Of a stretch of 64,000 nucleotides of DNA, positions 7,883 to 15,507 are shown one piece after another. Made by a program: the position numbers and the translations under genes. This DNA is from Lachnospiraceae bacterium (GTDB taxonomy: Bacteria; Bacillota; Clostridia; Lachnospirales; Lachnospiraceae), in contig JAFTWC010000041.1 in NCBI GenBank assembly GCA_017465475.1, positions 1 through 64,000 of the forward strand, read 5' to 3'. Below the pieces are notes generated by a model. It saw nothing but the letters and a program-made list of their open reading frames with translations. It made no database searches and had not been told where the DNA came from. The first letter of the stretch is position 1, and the number at the start of each line of letters is the position of its first letter.

Positions 7883-9307
7883 ATGAGAAAGTTTGATACA
7901 AAAGTACAACATTTAAAATATAAGGTGCTGCGCGAGGTGGCTCGTCAGGCATGGAACGATACGCTTTTGGAGAACGTGTTGGAAATTCCGAAGACCATTG
8001 TGCCGGGAAAAACGCCGACCATGCGTTGCTGTGTGTACAAAGAGCGGGCAATTCTGGCAGAACGTGTAAAGGTTGCCATGGGCGGTAATAAAGAGAATCC
8101 GAATATCATTGAGGTAATCGATATTGCTTGTGACGAGTGTCCGGCAGCGGGTTACGAGGTGACGGCTTCCTGTCGCGGTTGTCTTGCTCACAGGTGTGAA
8201 GATGTGTGTCCGAGAGGAGCGATTTCCTTTGACCATAACCATGTGGCTCACATTGATAAATCCAAGTGTGTGGAGTGTGGTCAGTGTGCAAAGGTATGTC
8301 CGTATTCGGCCATTGTAAACCGCAAGCGTCCGTGTCAGAATGCCTGTAAGATTAAGGCCATCTCCATTAACGAGAACAATGCGGCATCCATTGACAATAA
8401 CAAGTGTATCTCCTGCGGAGCCTGTGTATATCAGTGTCCGTTCGGCGCAATCATGGATAAGTCTTTTATCTTAAACGTAGTGGATTTACTGAAAAAGAGC
8501 GAACAGGGAAAAAATTACAAATTGTATGCGGTAGTGGCACCGTCCATTTCCAGCCAGTTTACTTATGCAAAGTTGGGCCAGGTTATCACAGGACTGAAGG
8601 AATTGGGCTTCCATACGGTAGTAGAAGCAGCGTTAGGCGCGGATTTAGTGGCCATGAAAGAGTCCAGAGAGTTGGTAGAAAAGGGATTTTTGACCAGTTC
8701 CTGCTGCCCGGCATTTGTGGCATACATAAAGTCGGAGTTCCCGGATTTGGTGCCGTTTATTTCCCATAACCTTTCTCCGATGGCAGCAATTGGAGAGTAT
8801 ATTAAGAAAACCAGTGAAAATGCAAAGGTAGTATTTATCGGACCGTGTACATCAAAGAAGATGGAAGCGCAGTTAGAATCTGTAAAACCGCATGTGGATG
8901 CGGTATTGACTTTTGAAGAGTTACAGGCGCTGTTTGACAGCCGCGATATAGATATTACGACGTTGGAGGAAGGTGTATTGGACAATGCATCTTACTTCGG
9001 ACGTATCTTTGCAAGAAGCGGCGGTCTGTCTGATGCGGTATCCCAGGCTTTAAAGGAGCAGGGGATGGAGGGATTCCCGTTGAAGGCAAGCGTGTGCGAC
9101 GGCATTGAAGCCTGTCGTGTGGCACTTTTAAAGAAGAGTAAAAACGTACTGGATGCCAACTTTATCGAGGGAATGGCATGTACCGGCGGATGTATCGGCG
9201 GTGCGGGATGCCTAACCCATGGAGAGAAGAATAAAGCGGAAGTAGACAAATACGGACGGGAAGCAATGGAAAAAACGATTTCAGACGCAGTTTCGGTGTT
9301 ACAATAG
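7883..9307 (+). CDS. [FeFe]-hydrogenase with multiple [4Fe-4S] motifs
   Basis: 474 residues. From about residue 82 there is a cysteine-rich stretch (CDECP, CRGCLAHRCEDVCPRGA, CVECGQCAKVCP, CISCGACVYQCP) carrying several [4Fe-4S] motifs. About 200-470 is the H-cluster domain with SSCCPAF, FIGPCTSKKMEAQ and EGMACTGGCIGG. The cysteines needed for the H-cluster are present and the first motif keeps the proline, so this is the likelier catalytic partner of the PAS protein at 5031. The role is reversible H2 production from reduced ferredoxin in the cytosol. AGGAGAGG stands before the ATG, 10 bp after the phosphatase gene. The three maturases (HydE, HydF, HydG) are not in the window. The arrangement resembles hfsD, from memory. 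Confidence 0.9.
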   Translation: MRKFDTKVQHLKYKVLREVARQAWNDTLLENVLEIPKTIVPGKTPTMRCCVYKERAILAERVKVAMGGNKENPNIIEVIDIACDECPAAGYEVTASCRGCLAHRCEDVCPRGAISFDHNHVAHIDKSKCVECGQCAKVCPYSAIVNRKRPCQNACKIKAISINENNAASIDNNKCISCGACVYQCPFGAIMDKSFILNVVDLLKKSEQGKNYKLYAVVAPSISSQFTYAKLGQVITGLKELGFHTVVEAALGADLVAMKESRELVEKGFLTSSCCPAFVAYIKSEFPDLVPFISHNLSPMAAIGEYIKKTSENAKVVFIGPCTSKKMEAQLESVKPHVDAVLTFEELQALFDSRDIDITTLEEGVLDNASYFGRIFARSGGLSDAVSQALKEQGMEGFPLKASVCDGIEACRVALLKKSKNVLDANFIEGMACTGGCIGGAGCLTHGEKNKAEVDKYGREAMEKTISDAVSVLQ

Positions 9308-9373
9308 CTGTAATTTGGCAGATACAGTGGTAGGACATATGATCTTATTTTATCTTTTACGAGGAAAGAAAGT

Positions 9374-10225
9374 ATGAAAATCACAAAGTGTTGGTATGAG
9401 ATAAAAGAATTTTTTGTTATTACCTTGGGTGCTGTGTTGGCGGGAGCAGCAATTTTCTTCTTTATGTTGCCCAGTTATTTGGCGGTTGGTAGTGCCTCGG
9501 CATTAGCAATGGTATTAAGTAACTATATTCCGCTTTCGGTTTCTGTAATTAACCTAATCTTAAATGTGTTCCTTCTTCTTATAGGATTTATATTGATTGG
9601 TCCCGGGTTTGGTATAAAGACCGTATATACATCCATTATGGTTCCGGTATCCATGGGCGTATTTGAAATTTTTTTCCCAAACTTAGAATCGTTGACGGGA
9701 GAACCTCTGCTTGATGTGCTGTGTTACATCCTTGTTGTCGGAAAGGCAATGGCAATACTTTTTTCCCACAATGCCTCCTCCGGAGGTTTGGACATCGTTG
9801 CAAAGATAATGAATAAGTATCTAAAAATTGATTTAGGAAGTGCAGTGTCCGTTTCAGGGATTGTAGTGGCGTTGACATCTGTTTTGTGCTATGACACGAA
9901 AACTGTTGTGCTTAGTGTTCTAGGGACCTATTTTGGTGGAATTATTGTGGACCACTTTATCTTTGGTTTGAATATAAAGCGACGCGTGTGCGTCATTTCT
10001 CCGAAGATAGAGGAAATAACAGAGTATGTTCTTCATCAGTTGCATAGCGGAGCTACATTAAACGAGATTACAGGTGCTTATGATAAAACTCTTAAGAAAG
10101 AGATCATTACCATTGTAGATAAACATGAGTATAGAAAGCTGATGGATTTTGTTAAGAAAGTTGACCCGAAAGCATTTGTAACTGTGTATGCAGTGAATGA
10201 GATTCGATATCAACCGAAGAAATAA
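9374..10225 (+). CDS. YitT-family membrane protein (DUF2179 C-terminal domain)
   Basis: 283 residues. The first ~200 are five or six hydrophobic segments typical of YitT proteins (start EFFVITLGAVLAGAAIFFF; internal GPGFGIKTVYTS and SHNASSGGLDIVAKI). The last ~80 are a soluble DUF2179 domain (TLNEITGAYDKTLKKEIIT ... YAVNEIRYQPKK). These are integral inner-membrane proteins of unsettled function; the C-terminal domain may bind a ligand. It follows the hydrogenase by 66 bp with its own GAGGAAAG site, and I saw no terminator between, so readthrough is possible. A transposase remnant on the other strand overlaps its last bases. Confidence 0.9.
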   Translation: MKITKCWYEIKEFFVITLGAVLAGAAIFFFMLPSYLAVGSASALAMVLSNYIPLSVSVINLILNVFLLLIGFILIGPGFGIKTVYTSIMVPVSMGVFEIFFPNLESLTGEPLLDVLCYILVVGKAMAILFSHNASSGGLDIVAKIMNKYLKIDLGSAVSVSGIVVALTSVLCYDTKTVVLSVLGTYFGGIIVDHFIFGLNIKRRVCVISPKIEEITEYVLHQLHSGATLNEITGAYDKTLKKEIITIVDKHEYRKLMDFVKKVDPKAFVTVYAVNEIRYQPKK

Positions 10226-10374
10226 TCGAACTTATTGTTGAAATAAAACGGCCGAATTATTTCAACCCAGTAAGACCATGGGATAATTTCTTCCATGGCA
10301 TCAAGGAATTCTTCACGTTTGGTTTTCTTCCTGCGGTTGGAGTATTCAACATCCGAAAACGTTAATTGATTCAT
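10210..10374 (-). pseudogene. N-terminal remnant of an IS5-type transposase
   Basis: On the minus strand, ATG at 10374 (after AAAGGACG) begins MNQLTFSDVEYSNRRKKTKR and runs through EEIIPWSYWVEIIRPFY. This is the recognisable N-terminus of IS5-group transposases, which typically start 'QLSFADxEY..RKKTRKExFL..M...VPW..L...I.P.Y'. The frame then leaves the homology and stops at 10210 after 54 residues instead of roughly 300-500. The catalytic DDE domain is absent, so this is a dead fragment. Its upstream end reaches the inverted-repeat tip at 10436-10453. The truncation point lies at the end of yitT. Confidence 0.8.
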
Positions 10375-10435
10375 AGGTATACGTCCTTTCAAGTTGATAC
10401 CTATATATATCAAATATTAAGTGGAAATGCACGAA

Positions 10436-10453
10436 TTAATCAGCGTTTCCCTA
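10436..10453 (-). repeat. IS end: 18-bp motif, first copy
   Basis: TTAATCAGCGTTTCCCTA; read on the minus strand it starts TAGGGAAACGCTGATTAA and leads into the transposase remnant, so it is the likely terminal repeat of that IS. A perfect inverted copy lies at 11320-11337 on the far side of hsp20. Confidence 0.7.
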
Positions 10454-10580
10454 AGTATAAGTTGCGTATGTTTTAAAGGTGGGAAATGACAGAATATCCT
10501 GTTGTTTCTGCCTTACACGGTCTGAATCCGGTCGGATAAATATTTGGAGGAACAGGGGACACAAAAAGTTCACAAAAAAA

Positions 10581-10622
10581 TTAGCACTCACTATTGACAA
10601 GTGCTAACAATGGTGTTATAAC
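10581..10622 (+). promoter_or_regulatory. CIRCE operator overlapping a sigma-A promoter for hsp20
   Basis: TTAGCACTC, nine bases, then AAGTGCTAA (10581-10607) matches the CIRCE consensus TTAGCACTC-N9-GAGTGCTAA with one mismatch; this is the HrcA repressor site. Inside it lies a -35 TTGACA (10594-10599), then 17 bp and TATAAC (10617-10622), so HrcA binding would block the promoter directly. hsp20 starts 95 bp downstream. hrcA itself is not in the window. Confidence 0.9.
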
Positions 10623-10717
10623 ATAATCAGAAACAGGAGAAAGAAAGAACCACGAGTTCATGATTCTTCCTAAACATCCCCAGTTTCAAAAATTATTTTG
10701 AAAAAGGAGCGATGATT

Positions 10718-11194
10718 ATGTTAACACCTAGTATTTTTGGAGAAAATCTATTCGACGAGTTATTTGATGATTTCTTTGATTTCCCGGTATTTGATGATCG
10801 GGCAATGAAGAAAGCAGAGAAGAAGCTGTATGGACGTCATGCTGCAAACATGATGAAGACAGATGTGAAAGAACAGGAGGATCATTATGAAGTAGATATC
10901 GATCTTCCGGGATTTAAGAAAGAGGAGCTTTCTTTGGAACTGAAAAATGGATATCTGATGATCAGTGCAGCGAAAGGTCTGGACAAGGAAGAAAAAGAAG
11001 AGAAGACTGGGAAATTTGTACGTCGTGAACGTTATGCAGGCAGTATGAGCAGATCTTTCTATGTGGGTGAGGATATCAGACAGGAAGATGTTCATGCAAA
11101 GTATGAAAGTGGTGTTTTAAAACTTTCTATTCCGAAAAAGGAAGAGAAAAAGGCACAGATAGAAGATAAAAAGTTTATTGCCATCGAAGGATAA
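10718..11194 (+). CDS. Hsp20/alpha-crystallin small heat-shock protein
   Basis: 158 residues from ATG 10718. An ATG six bases earlier is possible, but AGGAG (10705-10709) is correctly spaced only for 10718. The alpha-crystallin domain spans about residues 44-150: MKTDVKEQEDHYEVDIDLPGFKKEELSLEL in its first strands and the hallmark YESGVLKLSIPKKEE near the end. The N-terminal arm (IFGENLFDELFDDFFDFPVFDD) is typical of clostridial Hsp18. It is an ATP-independent holdase that prevents aggregation. Control by HrcA is indicated by the CIRCE site upstream. The gene stands between two inverted IS/MITE ends, hinting that the segment was moved as a unit. Confidence 0.95.
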   Translation: MLTPSIFGENLFDELFDDFFDFPVFDDRAMKKAEKKLYGRHAANMMKTDVKEQEDHYEVDIDLPGFKKEELSLELKNGYLMISAAKGLDKEEKEEKTGKFVRRERYAGSMSRSFYVGEDIRQEDVHAKYESGVLKLSIPKKEEKKAQIEDKKFIAIEG

Positions 11195-11230
11195 ATTAGG
11201 AATCTTCTTAAAGTAGTAATAAGCTAAGTT

Positions 11231-11263
11231 TAGCCCGGAGCGAATTACAGCTTCGGGCTATTT
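11231..11263 (+). terminator. Probable terminator of hsp20
   Basis: TAGCCCGGAGC (11231-11241) pairs with GCTTCGGGCTA (11250-11260) with one G-T pair, followed by a short TTT. The T tract is weak. Confidence 0.6.
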
Positions 11264-11319
11264 GCGTATACAAAATGAGAGACTTAACCGTTTTTTTTGT
11301 CAAGCGCCGGTGTAAAATA

Positions 11320-11445
11320 TAGGGAAACGCTGATTAAAGCGTTTCCCCGCTGAATTTGCACAGCGAAGCTGCAATCTCTGCTGCAAATTCGTGTGATCCG
11401 CCGGAGGCATCTAAGAAAGCACTGAATTAATCAGTGCTTTCTTAG
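11320..11445. mobile_element. MITE-like element with 18-bp imperfect terminal repeats
   Basis: The left end TAGGGAAACGCTGATTAA (11320-11337) and the inverted right end (11428-11445, minus strand TAAGAAAGCACTGATTAA) match at 14 of 18 positions. Both ends fold: GGGAAACGCT/AGCGTTTCCC at 11322-11347 and a perfect 15-bp stem CTAAGAAAGCACTGA/TCAGTGCTTTCTTAG at 11411-11445. The 126-bp unit has no ORF. Its left tip is identical to the IS end at 10436-10453, so it is probably mobilised by the same transposase family. The region 11195-11654 holds only this element, the hsp20 terminator and the phoA promoter. Confidence 0.65.
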
Positions 11446-11583
11446 TAGTGAGGTTTATAAGCTTATTGGCATATTTTAGAAACAAGAGATGAGATACGGC
11501 GGAGAGAATTGATGACTCAGTTAGTTCATTAGGCTGCCTTTCACATTTTACAAAGGTTTTGCTTATATTTGACGTAACATGGC

Positions 11584-11612
11584 TTTTAGATTTCACATTC
11601 GATTTTTATAAT
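11584..11612 (+). promoter_or_regulatory. Pho-box-like site and -10 of phoA
   Basis: TTTTAGATTTCACATT (11584-11599) is identical to a 16-mer in front of pstS, and in both cases the -10 begins exactly 23 bp after its first base (TATAAT 11607-11612 here). TTCACA/TTTACA-type hexamers further upstream (11539-11552) resemble PhoP direct repeats of Bacillus. The box takes the place of a -35, as in activated promoters. Confidence 0.7.
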
Positions 11613-11654
11613 GAACTTGTCTTATAAGATGAAAAACGAATGGAGGTAATAACA

Positions 11655-13262
11655 ATGAAAAAAGTCATTGCAAGTTTGTTGGCGCTGAGTATGATGGTGG
11701 GTGCTTTTGCCGGATGTGGCACAAACAAACAAAATGTAACAGTTAACAAAGAAAGTATTAACAACGAAACAGATGTGAACGATAGGGTTAAATTTGCCTA
11801 TGCTGCTGAAGAAAATGCAAAGAACGAGGAAAAAGATACAACACCTAAGTATGTATTTTTGTTCATCGGTGATGGTATGAGCTATCCTCAGATTCAATCC
11901 ACTTCCGATTATCTGGGTGCATTGGCTGATGAAGATTATTTCATGGCTCAGCCTAGTTTGGACGACAATCAAGGAGCAACGTTAGATGGACCTGAGTATA
12001 TGAATTTCATGAATTTTGAAGCGGCTGGTTCTGCGGTTACTTATGATGCAAACTCTTTTGCGCCGGACTCAGCATCTACCGCGACTTCTATTTCCACCGG
12101 ACGCAAGACTTACTCCGGTACGATTAATGTAGATGTTACCGGAACAGAACTTTTTGAAACAATCACAGAGAAAGTTCATAAGCAACTTGGAATGAAAGTC
12201 GGCATTATTTCTTCTGTGAACTTAAACCATGCTACTCCGGCCGCATTTTATGCACATCAGGTGAGCCGTAACAACTACTATGAAATCGGTGAAGAATTGG
12301 TAGCATCCGGATTTGAGTTTTTTGCGGGAGGTGGTTTGAAGAAGACTACCGGGTATGATAAGGAGAACCCTTTGCCTAATTTGTATGATATGGCTGAAGC
12401 GGCCGGTTATACCGTGACATTTACCAATGAGGAAGCTGCAGCTATTACTGCTGATTCCGGAAAAGTTATTCTGATTGACGAGCATTTGGCTGACTCTGAT
12501 GCCATGGCTTATGAAATCGATCGTACAGAGGAAATGTGGTCTTTAGCGGATTATGTTGAAAAAGGCATCGAAGTTCTGGATAATGATAAGGGATTTTTTA
12601 TGATGTGCGAAGGCGGTAAGATCGACTGGGCCTGCCATGCTAACGATGCAGCTTCTACCATTCATGATACGGTGGCTTTTGCGGATGCGATTCAGGTTGC
12701 TATCGACTTTGCAAAGAATCATGCCGACGAGACGCTGATCCTCGTTACCGGTGACCATGAGACCGGAGGTTTGACGATTGGCTTTGCGGGTACGGACTAT
12801 GATACTTATCTGACCTTGCTGGAGAGTCAGAAAATCTCTTTCCAGAAGTTTGATGACGAATACACCGTTAACTACAAGGAAAACGGAACTACCTTTGAAG
12901 AAGCTTTGGCTGATATCGAAGCCCTGTTCGGCTTAAAGACCGAGGGCGAAGAGAGTGACAAGCTGGTTCTTACTGCCTATGAGCTAGAACAGTTACGTGT
13001 TGCTTTTGAGAAAAGCATCAATGGTACAGAAACCGGTGAAGATGCGCAATTGGAGTATGTAATGTACGGTACCTATGATCCGTTGTCCGTTACTCTGACT
13101 CATATCTTGAACAATAAGTCCGGCATCTCTTTCACATCTTTCAGTCATACCGGTCTGCCTGTTGCGGTGTTAGCTGACGGGGTAAATGCCGATGAGTTTA
13201 ACGGATATTACGACAATACCGAAATCTATAACAAGATAGCTCAAATGCTAAAAGTAAAGTAA
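11655..13262 (+). CDS. phoA: Alkaline phosphatase, lipoprotein
   Basis: 535 residues from ATG 11655 (GGAGG at 11641-11645). An upstream in-frame ATG at 11640 is too close to that site. The N-terminus is a lipoprotein signal (MKKVIASLLALSMMVGAFAGC), so the enzyme is anchored outside the membrane. Alkaline phosphatase motifs are visible: metal-binding FIGDGMSYPQ near residue 70, the nucleophile segment APDSASTATSISTGRKT, GGKIDWACHANDAA and TGDHETGGLTIG. It releases phosphate from organic esters. A Pho-box-like promoter and its position before pstSCAB-phoU fit phosphate-starvation control. A strong terminator follows at 13274-13303. Confidence 0.95.
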   Translation: MKKVIASLLALSMMVGAFAGCGTNKQNVTVNKESINNETDVNDRVKFAYAAEENAKNEEKDTTPKYVFLFIGDGMSYPQIQSTSDYLGALADEDYFMAQPSLDDNQGATLDGPEYMNFMNFEAAGSAVTYDANSFAPDSASTATSISTGRKTYSGTINVDVTGTELFETITEKVHKQLGMKVGIISSVNLNHATPAAFYAHQVSRNNYYEIGEELVASGFEFFAGGGLKKTTGYDKENPLPNLYDMAEAAGYTVTFTNEEAAAITADSGKVILIDEHLADSDAMAYEIDRTEEMWSLADYVEKGIEVLDNDKGFFMMCEGGKIDWACHANDAASTIHDTVAFADAIQVAIDFAKNHADETLILVTGDHETGGLTIGFAGTDYDTYLTLLESQKISFQKFDDEYTVNYKENGTTFEEALADIEALFGLKTEGEESDKLVLTAYELEQLRVAFEKSINGTETGEDAQLEYVMYGTYDPLSVTLTHILNNKSGISFTSFSHTGLPVAVLADGVNADEFNGYYDNTEIYNKIAQMLKVK

Positions 13263-13273
13263 TAGATCTGTTG

Positions 13274-13303
13274 ACATCCCTGTCTTGGAACAGGGATGTT
13301 TTT
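13274..13303 (+). terminator. Intrinsic terminator after phoA, abutting the next ribosome site
   Basis: ACATCCCTGT (13274-13283) pairs with ACAGGGATGT (13290-13299), followed by a T run. GGAGG of the next gene begins within 6 nt of the stem, so termination and translation initiation signals nearly overlap. Confidence 0.85.
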
Positions 13304-13313
13304 TGGAGGATAC

Positions 13314-14453
13314 ATGAAAAAAGGAAAACTTAGATATTATATACCGGTGGCAGTCTGTTTATTACTGATTGTAATTCTTCTTCTGTTACCGACCGGGCAT
13401 GAAGATGCTATTCAATACAAAGAGGCAGAACGTTGTATTGCAAAAGTTACAGAAGTTGATAATTCCGCTATTATGGATACGGGGCTTGTCCGGTCCGGAG
13501 AACAGCGCTGTACGGTTACATTCCTGAATGGTATGTTTAAGGGAAAGACGGCGATTGCAATCAATCTGTTACAGGGTTCTCTAGAACAGGATAAATTATT
13601 TTCAGAGGGTGATACGGCACAGGTTGTCATTAGTTATGATGACGATATAATTAATCGGGTTTCTATGATAGACCATTTTCGAGTTCCGGGAGAATTATTA
13701 CTGGCAGGAATATTTATTTTGTTCCTCGTCATATTTGCAGGGCGTACAGGAGTGAGGGCTATATTATCCTTTGTATTAACAATCTTGGTAATCTGGAAGG
13801 TACTGGTACCACTGTATTTGGGTGGCTATAATCCTATCTGGATTGGTCTGGCAATCAATCTTTTGTTGACTACTCTTATTATTGCGCTGGTGTATGGTTT
13901 TGATAATCGGTGTGCAGCCGCAGTCAGCGGTTCATTTCTTGGAATCCTGGTGACCTGTATTCTCGGTGTAATATTTACGGATTTGTTTAAAATACACGGT
14001 GCTGTCATGGCCTATTCCGAAAGCCTGCTTTATGCCGGCTATCAGCACTTGAACTTGACTCAGATATTTATGGCCTCTATATTCCTTGGTTCCTCAGGAG
14101 CTGTTATGGACTTGTCTGTGGACATTACATCCGCAGTTTACGAAGTGGTTGAGAAGAAGCCGGATATTCGCCCTTGGGAAGCGGTAAAGTCGGGCATAAA
14201 TATAGGCCGGGCTGCCATGGGTACTATGACTACAACTCTTTTATTGGCCTATTCCGGAGGCTATATCGCCTTGTTAATGGTGTTTATGGCTCAGGGAACG
14301 CCAACAGAGCATATCTTTAACTATAAATATGTTTCCGGTGAGATTATTCATACGGTAATTGGCTCTTTTGGATTGGTGAGTGTTGCTCCGTTTACTGCGA
14401 TGTGTGCCGGCTTATTGTTGACAAGGAAAACAAAGAATAGAAAATTACAATAG
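13314..14453 (+). CDS. YibE/F-family membrane protein
   Basis: 379 residues from ATG 13314, which has GGAGG at 13305-13309; an in-frame ATG at 13296 lies inside the terminator stem and is rejected. There is one N-terminal transmembrane helix, an extracytoplasmic segment of ~95 residues, then about seven hydrophobic segments. The family signature VEKKPDIRPWEAVKSGINIGRAAMG...TLLLAYSGGYIALLMVFMAQG is clear. Function is unknown in the literature I recall. It sits between phoA and pst, each boundary marked by a terminator. Expression probably depends on readthrough from phoA or on a weak promoter I did not find. Confidence 0.88.
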   Translation: MKKGKLRYYIPVAVCLLLIVILLLLPTGHEDAIQYKEAERCIAKVTEVDNSAIMDTGLVRSGEQRCTVTFLNGMFKGKTAIAINLLQGSLEQDKLFSEGDTAQVVISYDDDIINRVSMIDHFRVPGELLLAGIFILFLVIFAGRTGVRAILSFVLTILVIWKVLVPLYLGGYNPIWIGLAINLLLTTLIIALVYGFDNRCAAAVSGSFLGILVTCILGVIFTDLFKIHGAVMAYSESLLYAGYQHLNLTQIFMASIFLGSSGAVMDLSVDITSAVYEVVEKKPDIRPWEAVKSGINIGRAAMGTMTTTLLLAYSGGYIALLMVFMAQGTPTEHIFNYKYVSGEIIHTVIGSFGLVSVAPFTAMCAGLLLTRKTKNRKLQ

Positions 14454-14467
14454 GAATAATATGAATG

Positions 14468-14506
14468 AGTGACATCTGGGTTTGGTGGAGCAGATGTCAT
14501 TTTTTT
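14468..14506 (+). terminator. Intrinsic terminator after yibE/F gene
   Basis: TGACATCTG and CAGATGTCA form a 9-bp stem around a ~12-nt loop and are followed by eight T residues. Confidence 0.85.
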
Positions 14507-14527
14507 TATTGAAAAGAGCTTTGCGAT

Positions 14528-14582
14528 TTGACATAGATTTTACATTACTTGTATTTTAGATTTCACATTTGACACTTAGAAT
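14528..14582 (+). promoter_or_regulatory. Pho-box-like repeats and -10 of the pst operon
   Basis: TTGACA (14528-14533) and TTTACA (14539-14544) start 11 bp apart and are followed by TTTTAGATTTCACATT (14554-14569), identical to the phoA site. TAGAAT (14577-14582) is the likely -10, exactly 23 bp from the start of the 16-mer as at phoA. This is the layout of PhoP-activated promoters. Confidence 0.72.
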
Positions 14583-14637
14583 AATATCTGTAGCAAGGAA
14601 AAAGAAAATAAAGACTTGTCTGAAAGGAGACATTAAA

Positions 14638-15438
14638 ATGAAAAAAATGATTACTATGATGATAGTTGGAGTTCTGGCGATTTCCATGCTTGCAGGCTGC
14701 GGCAAGGAAAAAGGTTCTGTTACTACGGATGGTTCTACATCCATGGAGAAGGTAATCGGTGCTTTGGGTGAGGCTTTTCAGAATGATACCGGCATCAGCT
14801 TTACCTACAATCCTACCGGTTCCGGTTCCGGTATCAAGGCTGTGCAGGAGGGACGTTGCGACATCGGACTTTCCTCCCGTGACCTGAAGGCAGAGGAAAA
14901 GGAAGCCGGGTTAAGCGGCACTGTACTTGCTTATGACGGTATCGCAATTATTATTAATCCTGAGAACCCGGTTTCCGACCTGAGTTTGGAAACTATCGCA
15001 AAAATCTACACCGGCGAGATCACCAACTGGTCCGAAGTAGGCGGTAACGATGCCGAGATCGTTCTGATCGGTCGTGAGGCAGGTTCCGGTACCCGTGACG
15101 GCTTCGAGTCCATCACTGACACGGAAGATGCTTGCAAGTATCGTCAGGAACTGACTTCTACCGGTGACGTTATTACCACTGTTTCTCAGAATCCGGGTGC
15201 AATCGGATACGCTTCCGTAGCATCTGTAAAGGACAGTGTAAAGGCTGTGACCGTTGATGGTGTGGCTGCAACTGAAGAAAATATCAAGAATGGCAGTTAT
15301 GTGGTACAGCGTCCGTTTGTATTGGTAACTAAAACAGATACTCCTCTGAGCGACGCAGCTTTGAAGTTCTTTACTTACATCACTTCTGCTGATGCGAATG
15401 AGATTATTTCTGCAGCAGGTGTAGTCCCTGCAAACTAA
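14638..15438 (+). CDS. pstS: Phosphate ABC transporter substrate-binding lipoprotein
   Basis: 266 residues from ATG 14638 (AAGGAG at 14624-14629); the longer frame from 14569 would start upstream of the ribosome site. The lipoprotein signal ends MIVGVLAISMLAGC. Phosphate-binding segments typical of PstS are visible: VTTDGSTSMEKVIGALG, NPTGSGSGIKAVQEG and REAGSGTRDGFES. It captures phosphate outside the cell for PstCA. It is the first gene of pstSCAB-phoU and the two-component genes. A stem-loop separates it from pstC. Confidence 0.96.
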   Translation: MKKMITMMIVGVLAISMLAGCGKEKGSVTTDGSTSMEKVIGALGEAFQNDTGISFTYNPTGSGSGIKAVQEGRCDIGLSSRDLKAEEKEAGLSGTVLAYDGIAIIINPENPVSDLSLETIAKIYTGEITNWSEVGGNDAEIVLIGREAGSGTRDGFESITDTEDACKYRQELTSTGDVITTVSQNPGAIGYASVASVKDSVKAVTVDGVAATEENIKNGSYVVQRPFVLVTKTDTPLSDAALKFFTYITSADANEIISAAGVVPAN

Positions 15439-15460
15439 AAGATATGCAGATGCGCAGATG

Positions 15461-15484
15461 CGACGGTTATGCTACTGACCGTCG
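15461..15484 (+). promoter_or_regulatory. Stem-loop in the pstS-pstC gap
   Basis: CGACGGT and ACCGTCG form a 7-bp stem without a T tail, in the only real gap (69 bp) of the pst operon. Such loops often stabilise the upstream message, giving more binding protein than permease; that role is inferred. Confidence 0.5.
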
Positions 15485-15507
15485 TTATTCTGCTATGAGG
15501 AAAAAAT

